64,000 nucleotides of DNA from Sulfurospirillum multivorans DSM 12446 (GCF_000568815.1 NZ_CP007201.1:2985654-3049653); one strand, 5' to 3'. Shown: positions 26,987-35,267, counted from the stretch's first letter. The notes: generated by a model not told the origin, from the letters alone. Made by a program: numbers and translations.

Positions 26987-28714
26987 ATGACACTATGGTT
27001 TTTTGGGAATACTACAGTCAGATCGCCTTTTCGATTACGAGACGGTTTGATTGCTATTTATAAAGCACAGTTACAAGGTCATCTTCGCGGCAAAAATGAA
27101 GAAATGAGGTTTAATGAAATTCTTGCTGAATTTGGAATTGTTGATACCAAAAGTGATGTTACTTATAGTATTGGTAGGAAGTGGAGAGCCGCATTAACAC
27201 AACATGGATTTTTGTATCCAAAGCTAAACAAAAAAGATCAAGATAATTTTTTATCAGAACTTGGAGCTACAGATACTATAACACCAAATGGTTTTAGATT
27301 AATGCGAGCAGAAACAGTATCTGGGTGGCAAGAGTGTTTTTTGCGTTCCATGGCAGCATATATTGTTCCTTCTGATATTGAACCTAAAAAAGAAATTTCT
27401 AAATATTTTTCACCTCTTCGATTGGTTTTAGAGATTATGCTAGAGTTAGAAAAAAAAGTTGGTGATAGCAAAGTAAATTTTATTGAGATAGCATCAATAA
27501 TTCAATGTCGAGTACCAACTGATGGTATTCAAAACATTGTTGGTGAAATAATTTCGCTTAGAACAGCCAGAAACGATTCAATTAGAAAAAAACATTTTGA
27601 TCGTTTAATTTATGATAATTTAGCGGAGAAATACAACAAAAAACCAGACACATTTAGTGCCTATGCTGATGCAAATCTAAGATATTTAAAAGCAACAGGG
27701 CTTTTTTATAGTAAAGGACGAGGGATAGCCTTATCTGATGAAAAACATGTACTCATTATCAAACTTGTTGCAGATAATTTTAAATATACTTATGATTTAG
27801 CTTATTTAAAAAATCTTACCAACGGTGCAAAACTCCCATTAGACAATCATGATGATGCTATGGATGTTCTAAATGATCTTATTGGAAAATTACGCCAACG
27901 GGGTGAATTTATCGATGTATCACAAGAAAAACTCGATACTCCTTCTGATATAGCCATCATTAGACATACCATTGAAGATAAATTATTTAAATTTCATGAA
28001 ATTGATTATGCTAAATCACAAGCATCACAGATAGATGAAATATTAATATACCTTGATCTTTTCTCTAAAAATAAAGTAAAACATGAACGAGAGGATGGCA
28101 GTAGTATCGAAATTCCTAGCTCTGAAAAACCAGCATATTTGGAATGGATAATATGGCGCTCATTTTTAGCTATCAACTCTCTTACAAATATGCCTTGGGA
28201 GGCAAGAGGGTTTAAAGTAGACCAAGATTTTTTACCTATTGGGACAGCTTCTGGCGGTGCTCCTGATATGGTTTTTGAATTTGAAGATATGGTAATTGTG
28301 GTTGAAGTAACGCTAACTACATCTTCAAGACAAGAAGCAGCAGAAGGTGAACCTGTTAGAAGACATGTTGCAAAATATGCTGAATCATTTGATGGGACAG
28401 ACAAAAAAGTATTTGGATTATTCATTGCGATTAATATAGACACTAACACTGCTAATACATTTCGTCTCGGTGAGTGGTATTTAAAAGATGACAAAAAAAT
28501 AGGCTTACTTATTGTTCCAGTTGAACTAAATGATTTCAAACTTCTTTTAACTGCTTATCGATCAAATATTGCCCAAGTAAAAGATATTTTAAGACCATTG
28601 ATGATGGAATGCAGGGTAGAAATAAATAATGATGCACCTAAATGGAAGAAAGCAATTTCAACTATTATTAATAATCAAATAAAATTTTATAATCATGCAA
28701 ACCCTAGAATATAA
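26987..28714 (+). CDS. AlwI-like type IIS restriction endonuclease
   Basis: 575 residues. The N-terminus (MTLWFFGNTTVRSPFRLRDG) is characteristic of the AlwI/MlyI/PleI/BstNBI family. The first two-thirds should be the DNA-recognition part. The C-terminal third holds a PD-(D/E)xK-like nuclease core: Pro426-Asp427 (GGAPDMVFEF), then Glu440 in VEVTLTTSSR, with Thr442 where many nucleases have Lys, a family trait as I recall it. Such enzymes cut a few bases outside an asymmetric 5-bp site and some nick one strand. The ATG follows the methyltransferase stop by one base, so the genes are co-translated. Confidence 0.88.
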   Translation: MTLWFFGNTTVRSPFRLRDGLIAIYKAQLQGHLRGKNEEMRFNEILAEFGIVDTKSDVTYSIGRKWRAALTQHGFLYPKLNKKDQDNFLSELGATDTITPNGFRLMRAETVSGWQECFLRSMAAYIVPSDIEPKKEISKYFSPLRLVLEIMLELEKKVGDSKVNFIEIASIIQCRVPTDGIQNIVGEIISLRTARNDSIRKKHFDRLIYDNLAEKYNKKPDTFSAYADANLRYLKATGLFYSKGRGIALSDEKHVLIIKLVADNFKYTYDLAYLKNLTNGAKLPLDNHDDAMDVLNDLIGKLRQRGEFIDVSQEKLDTPSDIAIIRHTIEDKLFKFHEIDYAKSQASQIDEILIYLDLFSKNKVKHEREDGSSIEIPSSEKPAYLEWIIWRSFLAINSLTNMPWEARGFKVDQDFLPIGTASGGAPDMVFEFEDMVIVVEVTLTTSSRQEAAEGEPVRRHVAKYAESFDGTDKKVFGLFIAINIDTNTANTFRLGEWYLKDDKKIGLLIVPVELNDFKLLLTAYRSNIAQVKDILRPLMMECRVEINNDAPKWKKAISTIINNQIKFYNHANPRI

Positions 28715-28904
28715 TAAAGAAACAGGTCAAATCACTAGTTGCGAGTACAATGAAGGCTTTTTAGTAAGTTCAAACGATATTACTACTGCTGTAATGACTT
28801 TAGCGCTTGAGAAGCTTTATGATGATTATGGCTTGGATATTGGTGATGAAGTTGTCATTACGAAGAAAAATGGTTTGGATAAAGTTACTAAATTTGAGGT
28901 GTAA
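28695..28904 (+). CDS. Small protein of unknown function
   Basis: 69 residues, acidic, no membrane segment. It starts 20 bases inside the end of the endonuclease gene and its stop is followed by the metallophosphoesterase start 2 bases later, so it belongs to the same transcript. The C-terminal half (GLDIGDEVVITKKNGLDK) has a beta-turn-rich look like small swapped-hairpin antitoxin proteins, but this is too short to identify. Not recognised. Confidence 0.6.
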   Translation: MQTLEYNKETGQITSCEYNEGFLVSSNDITTAVMTLALEKLYDDYGLDIGDEVVITKKNGLDKVTKFEV

Positions 28905-28906
28905 AA

Positions 28907-29752
28907 GTGGCTCGTATTGATATATTAAGCGACTTACATTTGGACGCCTATTTTCCTCACACTCCAAAAGTTAAAAAAGAAGCTGTTAAAGATATTTTTG
29001 ACCCTATATTTCTGGTAAATAGAACAAGCGTAGGTGATGTTCTTATTATTGCGGGAGATATAGGGCACTACAATGAACAAAACATTGAGATATTGCGGAT
29101 ATTCAGGCAAGAGTATTATCAAAATATCGTATGCGTATTAGGAAATCACGACTACTATTTAAATTCAAAAGATGAGCAAGAGAAGTACCAAAAATCCTCA
29201 TTTGCTCGTGTAGAAGAGATGAGAGCGTTAATCAATGCAGAAGAAGGTATGTATTGCCTCAATGGTGCCGTAGTTGAAATTGATGGTATTAGATTTGGTG
29301 GTGTTGATAGTTCTTACAATAACGCTTATCTAAAAGTATATTTCCCCATTTCTGATAATCCAAGATCGAATAATGAGTATTGGAAAATGAATATGCCAGA
29401 TCATAAAATGATGTTTGGCATTAAGAAATACAATCAACTGTACAAGTTATCACTGCCGTTGCTAGAAGCAGTGTATAAAGATTGTGATGTGATGATAACT
29501 CACGTCAATCCCTCTTTTTTACATCAGCATTTGTCTCCTAGTTGGCAAAATAATCGTAGCAGTATGTTTTACTCTTTTGATGGTCATAGGTTCTTAGAGG
29601 GCGGCAGTATGAAATATTGGCTATTCGGGCATACCCACAATAGGCTAGAATACGAACATTATGGTGTTACGTGTATCTGTAATCCTTTGGGCTATCCACC
29701 AGAAGAGGACTACAATAAGATGGCCGTGACCTTGAGGAGTATTGAGTTATGA
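28907..29752 (+). CDS. Calcineurin-like metallophosphoesterase
   Basis: 281 residues. The GTG start has GAGG seven bases upstream. All blocks of the metallophosphoesterase fold are present in order: DLHLD (Asp9, His11), GDIG, GNHDYY, the HVNP histidine, and GHTHNR near the C-terminus. These bind two divalent metals and hydrolyse phosphomonoesters or diesters, in some relatives nucleic acids or cyclic nucleotides. No extra domain is attached. It is the catalytic member of a four-gene set downstream of the restriction-modification genes. A defence function is suspected from position only. Confidence 0.82.
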   Translation: MARIDILSDLHLDAYFPHTPKVKKEAVKDIFDPIFLVNRTSVGDVLIIAGDIGHYNEQNIEILRIFRQEYYQNIVCVLGNHDYYLNSKDEQEKYQKSSFARVEEMRALINAEEGMYCLNGAVVEIDGIRFGGVDSSYNNAYLKVYFPISDNPRSNNEYWKMNMPDHKMMFGIKKYNQLYKLSLPLLEAVYKDCDVMITHVNPSFLHQHLSPSWQNNRSSMFYSFDGHRFLEGGSMKYWLFGHTHNRLEYEHYGVTCICNPLGYPPEEDYNKMAVTLRSIEL

Positions 29753-30165
29753 AGTATATCACTGCTGTTTCAGCTTTAAATATCCCTTTTGGACTCATTC
29801 AATGCGATTGGCATCAAACTGAAATGCTGAAAAATAATTTTTATCAAATTCACCCGTCTAATTTCATGGGCGCAGTCGATATTTTTGGAAACTATGGAAT
29901 TTATGACAATACTGATTTTTTTACCAAAAAGGGTTTTGAAGTCTCTGGTGTTTTGGTTGCTTCTCCGATTCGTGCACTTTTGGATATCTTGTTTAATTCC
30001 ATTGTTGAGAGAGGTGTTTATCCGAAACATTTTATGATGAGAGATTATCTGTTTGATGAGATTGATCGTGTAGAGTTAAGTGAAAAATTGAATACTTTTG
30101 GTGAAGCCTTGAGTAGCGGGAAGCTAGATATGCTCTTGAGATGGAGAGCAGAAAATGAAATATAG
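29749..30165 (+). CDS. Unknown protein coupled to the metallophosphoesterase
   Basis: 138 residues with a 4-base ATGA overlap with the phosphoesterase, so translation is coupled. It is mixed alpha/beta and has no signal or membrane segment. Segments ITAVSALNIPFGL and VASPIRALLDILFNSIVERG faintly recall AbiEi-type antitoxins, in which a P-x-R-A-L-L-D block is common, but no winged helix is clear. Treat as unassigned. Confidence 0.6.
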   Translation: MKYITAVSALNIPFGLIQCDWHQTEMLKNNFYQIHPSNFMGAVDIFGNYGIYDNTDFFTKKGFEVSGVLVASPIRALLDILFNSIVERGVYPKHFMMRDYLFDEIDRVELSEKLNTFGEALSSGKLDMLLRWRAENEI

Positions 30166-30421
30166 TGAAGATTTCAAATTAACAACGGCTATAGATTTAC
30201 ATAATATCATTATTGTTTGTGAGCGTCTTGATGAATTAGACGAGAAGACGCTCTTAGATTTTCAAAGGTTAAGTCGTGATACGGAGTTGCTTTTTAGTTT
30301 TAAAGATGGCTATGACTCAGATCCATTGCTTGCTGGACGATTTTACGAGGATATGTCAATGCTTGAGAAGATTTTTTCTTGCACTGGGGTTGATCTTGAA
30401 AAAGAGTTTCCTAAATCTTAA
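30155..30421 (+). CDS. Unknown small acidic protein
   Basis: 88 residues; the start lies 10 bases inside the end of the preceding gene. It is strongly helical and acidic and has no recognisable motif. It closes the passenger operon. Its tight overlap implies that it acts with the 138-residue protein and the phosphoesterase. Confidence 0.55.
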   Translation: MKYSEDFKLTTAIDLHNIIIVCERLDELDEKTLLDFQRLSRDTELLFSFKDGYDSDPLLAGRFYEDMSMLEKIFSCTGVDLEKEFPKS

Positions 30422-30622
30422 TATTTTATAAATGGCGTAAGTTTTTTGGAGAGATTGGTGTGTTTTAAGAACGGGTACTTAATCTAACAATGAAAGAAGT
30501 ACGCTAGTTCACGCTTAAGCGTGTATGCTTAGATAGTGTCTCCACTACTAAGGGAACGCATACTTATTTCAACAATAAAAGTATATCATATTTAGTGAAA
30601 ATTTGGCAAAACATCAGGTTAC
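30422..30622. other. Right subterminal region of the transposon with inverted repeats
   Basis: Two hundred non-coding bases. A perfect 14-base palindrome CACGCTTAAGCGTG lies at 30510-30523, and related pieces AGTACGCT and ACGCATACT flank it, so a longer imperfect fold is possible. It could be a terminator for the passenger operon, a transposase sub-terminal site or a small RNA. No run of T follows the stem. Confidence 0.45.
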
Positions 30623-30651
30623 AAAATCTTGTGCACTTGCTACATAATATC
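30623..30651 (-). repeat. Right terminal inverted repeat of the transposon
   Basis: Reads AAAATCTTGTGCACTTGC on the plus strand and ends CATAATATC; its reverse complement matches the left end from the outermost base for 23 bases with one difference. Confidence 0.88.
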
Positions 30652-30661
30652 GGTTTTTATC
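30652..30661. repeat. Target-site direct repeat, right copy
   Basis: GGTTTTTATC, identical to 23062-23071. It encodes Asp-Lys-Asn of the interrupted permease on the minus strand. Confidence 0.85.
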
Positions 30662-30886
30662 GAGAGGGAGGTTATCGACAGAAGCCACATACCCTTTTTT
30701 GTGTATCTGAATATGCCCCATTAAAGAATCGGTAATCTGCCCAACCGTGTAACTTTTAAAGCTCCCTGACATCGCCGTGTAGATAAGCACAAAAATGACC
30801 CCTATTGTAATCAATGAAGCCGTTAAAAGCGTTCTTCGATAGTTTCGTTTGAGATTGCGATAGGATATTTTAAGGATATTGTTCAT
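30652..30886 (-). pseudogene. FtsX/MacB-type ABC permease, 5' part, separated by the transposon
   Basis: Encodes the first 78 residues: the cytoplasmic start with N-L-K-R-N-Y-R-R, the first membrane helix (about 20-40) and the beginning of the periplasmic domain up to LPLDKN. The reading frame then runs into the transposon and stops at 30614 after 12 foreign codons. The start overlaps the stop of the ATPase gene by 4 bases. The remainder is at 22058-23071. Confidence 0.9.
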
Positions 30887-31569
30887 TTGTTCATCCTTTG
30901 ATCTGCTACAATTTCACCATCAACAAGGGTGATAAGTCTGTCCACATTGGAGACTATTTTTTCATCATGGGTTGCAAACACAAACGTCGTTTGATGCTCT
31001 CTTTGAATTTTTTTCATCAGCTCAATAATCATATGTGCTGTTTTGGTATCAAGATTCGCCGTAGGTTCGTCCGCAAAGACAATTTTTGGATTGGTCACGA
31101 GTGCTCTTGCTATGGCGACACGTTGCATCTGACCGCCTGAGATTTTATCAGGGGTTTTATCTTTATGATCCAACATCCCAACCTCCTCAAGTAACGTAAG
31201 TACCCGTGATTTGCGCTCCTCTTCGGGAAGGTTTTGGATCATAAGGAGAGGATATTCAATATTTTCATACACACTCAGCACAGGAATAAGATTGAAACTT
31301 TGAAAGATAAAACCGATGTTTTCGCCCCTAAAATTCGCCATCTTTGTTCTGCTCATCCCCGTAATAGGTGAGCCATTAATGGTAATTTCACCGTTGGTTG
31401 GGGTATCAAGGCACCCGAGCATATTTAAAACCGTACTTTTCCCACTTCCACTAGGTCCAACTAAAGAGATAAATTCCCCCTCGCTAATCTCTAAAGACAA
31501 ATCTTTGATAACTTCTTGACGTATCTCGCCTGTCTGATACACTTTTTTGAGATGATTCGCGCTAATCAT
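30883..31569 (-). CDS. LolD/MacB-type ABC transporter ATPase
   Basis: 228 residues, the usual size. Walker A GPSGSGKST (about 38-46), signature ISGGQMQR (about 143-150), Walker B IVFADEPTANLD and the switch histidine (FATHDE) are all intact. It energises FtsX-fold exporters in the LolCDE/MacAB/FtsE class. Its permease partner, coupled by a 4-base overlap, is broken by the transposon, so this ATPase is probably without its partner now. The operon sits directly after the arsenic sensory genes, with a 57-base gap. Confidence 0.88.
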   Translation of the reverse strand: MISANHLKKVYQTGEIRQEVIKDLSLEISEGEFISLVGPSGSGKSTVLNMLGCLDTPTNGEITINGSPITGMSRTKMANFRGENIGFIFQSFNLIPVLSVYENIEYPLLMIQNLPEEERKSRVLTLLEEVGMLDHKDKTPDKISGGQMQRVAIARALVTNPKIVFADEPTANLDTKTAHMIIELMKKIQREHQTTFVFATHDEKIVSNVDRLITLVDGEIVADQRMNK

Positions 31570-31626
31570 ATTCTTTCCCCTTTTATGTCATTTGTAAAAG
31601 TATAAGCCGGCTATGTTAATACGATG

Positions 31627-33009
31627 TTAATTACTATCGTCTTGGTAAAGATTAAACTCTTTGAGTTGTTTTTTGAGTGTATTTCGAGAAATATCGAGTA
31701 TGGTGGAAAGCTGTGTGATGTTTGGACAGAGAGAAAAGCTTACATGTAAAAGAGATTTTTGCATCATCTGCTCTAATTCATGGGCTTTTTCAACCCCTTC
31801 TTTCTCTAAAAAATCACGACAAAATTGCTCTAAGTTCTGTTTTTCACACGGCGATGCGTCTTCAAACTCTTTGATGTCTTCCGCTTTGATCATCGCGTCG
31901 CTGGCATTGAGACAGGCACTGTAAATCGTATTGCGCAGCTCTCTAATGTTGCCTCGCCAATGATGGCGTGCAAGCTTCACCAACGCTTCTTCAGAAATGG
32001 ATGTTATGGTTGTTTTAAGATCGCGGTTGGCTTTCGCGATAAAGTGTTCACACAAAATAGGAATATCTTGAATCCGCTCTTTAAGCGTTGGCATCGTGAT
32101 GGTGAGCATGGAGAGTCGAAAGTAAAGGTCTTCACGAAAACTCTTTTGCTGGCTTTGCTCTTTAAGATTGGCATTGGTCGCACTGATGACGCGTCCTTCA
32201 AACGTGATCTCCTTTGCACCACCCACACGCCTGAACTTTTTTGTCTCTAAAAAACGAAGTAACTTGCTTTGAAGCTCAATGTCAAGCTCTCCTATCTCGT
32301 CTAAAAAGAGCGTTCCTTCGCCTGTTTGCTCGGCGTACCCGATGTGCTGTTTATCGGCACTCGTGAACGAGCCTTTTTCATGCCCAAACAGTTGACTCTC
32401 AAAAAGCTCTTTTGGAATGGACGCGCAATTCACGGCAATAAAAGGGTGTTCCCCATGCGTAGAGTTAGTATGAATGAGATTGGCGATCAGCTCTTTACCC
32501 GTTCCTGTTTCTCCGTAAATAAGCACAGAAAGGTCGTTATTGGCGGCAATGCCAATCTTTTTATAGATCTCTTTCATTGTTTCATACGAACCTACAAATG
32601 CCTCTTCCCCTTGCTTGATCGGCTTTTTAGCACTTTTTTCTTTACTGGAAGTGTCTGCATATTTTCCAACCAACGCTAAAAGCTGCACCTCATCAAAAGG
32701 CTTTTGTAAAATGTCTTTAATGCCGATTTTGGACGCTTCGATCATATTGGTCGGTGTCGTGTACGCTGTCATCAAGATGATAGGAAGATGAATGCCTGCT
32801 TTTTTAAACTGTTTAATCAGATCAATGCCTGTAAGATTTTCTCCTAGCATCACATCGACGATTAAAAGCTCGACGCCTTGCTCTTCGATGATTAAAGCGA
32901 GTTCAAACTCTTCGCCATTAAACTGCAACGGTGTGTGTTGATTGCGCTGTAAAATTTTAGCAACCGAGTAGCGAATCTCTTGTTGGTCATCAATAATGGC
33001 AATTTTCAT
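31627..33009 (-). CDS. Sigma-54-dependent response regulator of the arr sensory system
   Basis: 460 residues in three domains: receiver (1-120; phospho-acceptor Asp52, Lys103), AAA+ ATPase (about 135-370; Walker A GETGTGKE at 166-173, arginine-rich sensor region) and a Fis-type helix-turn-helix (about 430-460; LDISRNTLKKQL). The loop that contacts sigma-54, normally GAFTGA, reads GSFTSA at 213-218. NtrC-class regulators activate sigma-54 promoters after phosphorylation, here by the kinase encoded upstream with a 4-base overlap. The consensus sigma-54 site before arrCAB is the obvious target. By analogy with AioR/ArxR and ArrR systems it should respond to arsenic oxyanions. Confidence 0.87.
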   Translation of the reverse strand: MKIAIIDDQQEIRYSVAKILQRNQHTPLQFNGEEFELALIIEEQGVELLIVDVMLGENLTGIDLIKQFKKAGIHLPIILMTAYTTPTNMIEASKIGIKDILQKPFDEVQLLALVGKYADTSSKEKSAKKPIKQGEEAFVGSYETMKEIYKKIGIAANNDLSVLIYGETGTGKELIANLIHTNSTHGEHPFIAVNCASIPKELFESQLFGHEKGSFTSADKQHIGYAEQTGEGTLFLDEIGELDIELQSKLLRFLETKKFRRVGGAKEITFEGRVISATNANLKEQSQQKSFREDLYFRLSMLTITMPTLKERIQDIPILCEHFIAKANRDLKTTITSISEEALVKLARHHWRGNIRELRNTIYSACLNASDAMIKAEDIKEFEDASPCEKQNLEQFCRDFLEKEGVEKAHELEQMMQKSLLHVSFSLCPNITQLSTILDISRNTLKKQLKEFNLYQDDSN

Positions 33010-34373
33010 AAAACCTCTTCACATGGGATATACAAACAAAACTTTGTCTGCTCTTCTTGACTTTCAAACTCGATGTAACCGTTGGAGAGATAGACAATTT
33101 TATAGATGCTAAAAAGCCCCAAACCAGAGCCCTCTTTTTTTGTGGTAAAAAAGGGTTTAAACAGATTGGCTTTGGTTTTTTCATCCATCGTTTCACCTCT
33201 GTTTTTGACACACAAGATGGAAAATCCTGCTTGCTCTGCCCTCTTCCATGTGATCTCAATCGTACTCAGTTGAAACGCTGCATCAATAGCGTTATTGAGT
33301 AAATTTATCAAAATAATTTCAATGGCATTCGCCCCCATTTTGACGCTCAAATCTTCTTCAATAACGCTCTGAATTCCTAAATGTTTTTTACTCAAAGAAG
33401 CGCGTAATAATGCAATAGATTCTTCAACAAATTGCTTTACATGTAAAGGTTTTTCGTACTTAAAATCCGCTGGTTTGGCAAGGGCTAAAAAGTCCACCAC
33501 CTGATGATCGATGCGCGCTAATGCTCCATGAATAATGGGCATATCTTCTTTATCGGGCAGTTGTGATGGAGAGAGCAACAACTTTAAAGGCTGCAGCAAA
33601 TTTTTAACTTCATGCGCAAACGAAGAGCCAATTTCCCCCAAGATAATGAGTGAGTGTGAAATGCGAGCATTTTTTTCCTCTTTTTCAATGGAGTCTCGCA
33701 GCTCATGCATCAATTGCGTTGTTTTTTCGATGATGCGGGTAATCTCATCGTTCTCTTTGCCTTGATAAATCGTAATGTCATCCCAGCGTTTTTCAATCAT
33801 CGCCGTTGCATTGTTCGAGAGCAGATCAAGCCTACCAAGCAATCTTCCCATAAAAATATTGGCAATAACAAGGGAAAGTAGAGCCACCATCGTTAGAAGC
33901 ACAAACTGCGCTAGAAAAGCTTCTTGTATCATGCTCAAAAATGTCTGATTTTTAACCTTCAGCACAAAAGAGCCAAAAATTACGCCATCTTCTTCAAAAG
34001 GAACAACGTTATAGCTATCAAACTCTTTAAATATATCGCCAAGGCGATAATGCTCCGTATCGGTATGGGCTACAATCACATTATGATTATCTACAAATCC
34101 CGAGCTTTCGATCATACTGCTGGAACTCAGCGTTTTGAGAAATTTGTACAGCTCCCACTGATTATGCGTAAGAATAAACTCACTCACAAAAGCTTTGTTA
34201 GAGTTGATATTGGTCTTAATCAACTCATCAATGATCTGATTGGTATGGTTTTTATGAATGTCGATATTGATCAAAATCGACACCGAAGAGATCGAAAAAA
34301 CGACCCAAAAAATAAGCGTGGCAAGTTTGACTTGAACAGAAAGCGCTAAAAGATAGTCAAAAAACTTTTTCAT
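33006..34373 (-). CDS. Membrane histidine kinase of the arr sensory system
   Basis: 455 residues: membrane helix (about 15-37), periplasmic domain (about 38-150), second helix (about 153-177), HAMP-like linker, then HisKA with phospho-accepting His254 (SSFAHEVKN) and an ATPase domain with N box (LLNNAIDAA) and G box (GSGLGLF). It phosphorylates the regulator downstream. A periplasmic binding protein encoded immediately upstream probably presents the ligand to the extracytoplasmic domain, as in AioX-AioS. Overlaps of 4 bases on both sides tie the three genes together. Confidence 0.87.
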   Translation of the reverse strand: MKKFFDYLLALSVQVKLATLIFWVVFSISSVSILINIDIHKNHTNQIIDELIKTNINSNKAFVSEFILTHNQWELYKFLKTLSSSSMIESSGFVDNHNVIVAHTDTEHYRLGDIFKEFDSYNVVPFEEDGVIFGSFVLKVKNQTFLSMIQEAFLAQFVLLTMVALLSLVIANIFMGRLLGRLDLLSNNATAMIEKRWDDITIYQGKENDEITRIIEKTTQLMHELRDSIEKEEKNARISHSLIILGEIGSSFAHEVKNLLQPLKLLLSPSQLPDKEDMPIIHGALARIDHQVVDFLALAKPADFKYEKPLHVKQFVEESIALLRASLSKKHLGIQSVIEEDLSVKMGANAIEIILINLLNNAIDAAFQLSTIEITWKRAEQAGFSILCVKNRGETMDEKTKANLFKPFFTTKKEGSGLGLFSIYKIVYLSNGYIEFESQEEQTKFCLYIPCEEVL

Positions 34374-35242
34374 TGTCTCTGTTCAATGACCTCAAGCATT
34401 TTTGCCACATTGGAAAAATCTTGACCAGAGGGGAGATCAAAACGATCCAAAGAGAGTTTTTCTAAAATGCTTTGACCGTACGCATCTTGGTGCATCGTAA
34501 TGAAAGCATTTTGAAGTTCTTCAAACTTTTTTTGAGGCAATGAACTTCGCGTAACAATCGGAGAATTGGTATAAGGTCCTAGAATTTGTACGACTTTTAA
34601 CTGCCCAATTTGATCAGGATGCTTTTGCGCAAAACGGGTATAAACGATGCTGTCCACACTTGCCCCATCCACAAATCCATCAATAACCGCTTTGATGGAC
34701 TCTCCGTGTTCATACGTATAAATGTAGGATTTAAAAAACGTTTTAGGGTCCATCCCATGACTTAACATATAGTAACTTGGAGCCGTAGCCCCTGAATTAC
34801 TTTCAGGATCGGTAAAGGCAAAAATTTTTCCTTTAAAGTCTGCAAGGGAATCAACCGAAGTGCTTTTTTTTGCAATGATATAGGAGTAATATTGATCGCT
34901 TCCATCAAAGATGGGAATCGCTAAGATTTTACCCGTTCCTTCTTTATCCAACTTGGTATAACTGGAGTTACAGACATACGCCACATCCACTTTATGCTCT
35001 TTAATGAGCTGATTCATCTCTGCATAGGTTTTTGAAAAACGTATTTGTACATCAAAATCACTGATTTTATGTTCTAAATACTTCTCCCAATCCATAAAAT
35101 TTTTAAGATCATCTTTCAATACTGTTCCCGTTAATCCAAGAACAATTTTTTCTTTTGCACAGAGTGAAAAAGGGAGCATGATCAGCAAAAAAAGCATGGT
35201 AAATTTTTGAAAGGCACTGGTCAAAATTTGAACGTTTTTCAT
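34370..35242 (-). CDS. PhnD-like periplasmic oxyanion sensor (ArrX/AioX-like)
   Basis: 290 residues with a signal peptide (about 1-29), then a phosphonate/phosphate-binding-like type II fold (GLTGTVL ... VDVAYVCNSSY ... NSGATAPSYYML). The mature protein has a single cysteine, Cys91, in AYVCNSSY; arsenite binding by AioX depends on one cysteine, and the position looks equivalent, which I could not check by alignment. Together with the downstream kinase and sigma-54 regulator it forms a three-gene sensory set like aioXSR, arxXSR or arrKSR. It is transcribed divergently from arrCAB. Confidence 0.8.
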   Translation of the reverse strand: MKNVQILTSAFQKFTMLFLLIMLPFSLCAKEKIVLGLTGTVLKDDLKNFMDWEKYLEHKISDFDVQIRFSKTYAEMNQLIKEHKVDVAYVCNSSYTKLDKEGTGKILAIPIFDGSDQYYSYIIAKKSTSVDSLADFKGKIFAFTDPESNSGATAPSYYMLSHGMDPKTFFKSYIYTYEHGESIKAVIDGFVDGASVDSIVYTRFAQKHPDQIGQLKVVQILGPYTNSPIVTRSSLPQKKFEELQNAFITMHQDAYGQSILEKLSLDRFDLPSGQDFSNVAKMLEVIEQRQ

Positions 35243-35267
35243 CTTTATAAAGCTCCTTTTTTCTCTT

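Larger units (their letters stand above)
23072..30651. mobile_element. IS1595-type transposon carrying a type IIS restriction-modification system and a metallophosphoesterase module
   Basis: 7580 bases bounded by terminal inverted repeats (23072-23100 and 30623-30651) and flanked by a 10-bp direct repeat. It interrupts an FtsX-type permease gene, and its removal with one repeat copy restores the frame. Contents in order: a 146-residue ORF, the transposase (minus strand), a DUF6471-like protein, a double adenine methyltransferase, an AlwI-like endonuclease, then four overlapping genes around a metallophosphoesterase. IS1595-family elements usually make 8-bp target duplications and some members carry passenger genes, so the exact ends may shift by two bases. 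The dispersed backbone palindrome TTACATGTAA is absent, and the sequence is A/T-richer than its surroundings, both signs of transfer. Confidence 0.88.

Noticed and set aside
29749-30165. AbiEi antitoxin
   Set aside because: Only one short block is similar, no winged helix is clear, and no AbiEii nucleotidyltransferase is adjacent.
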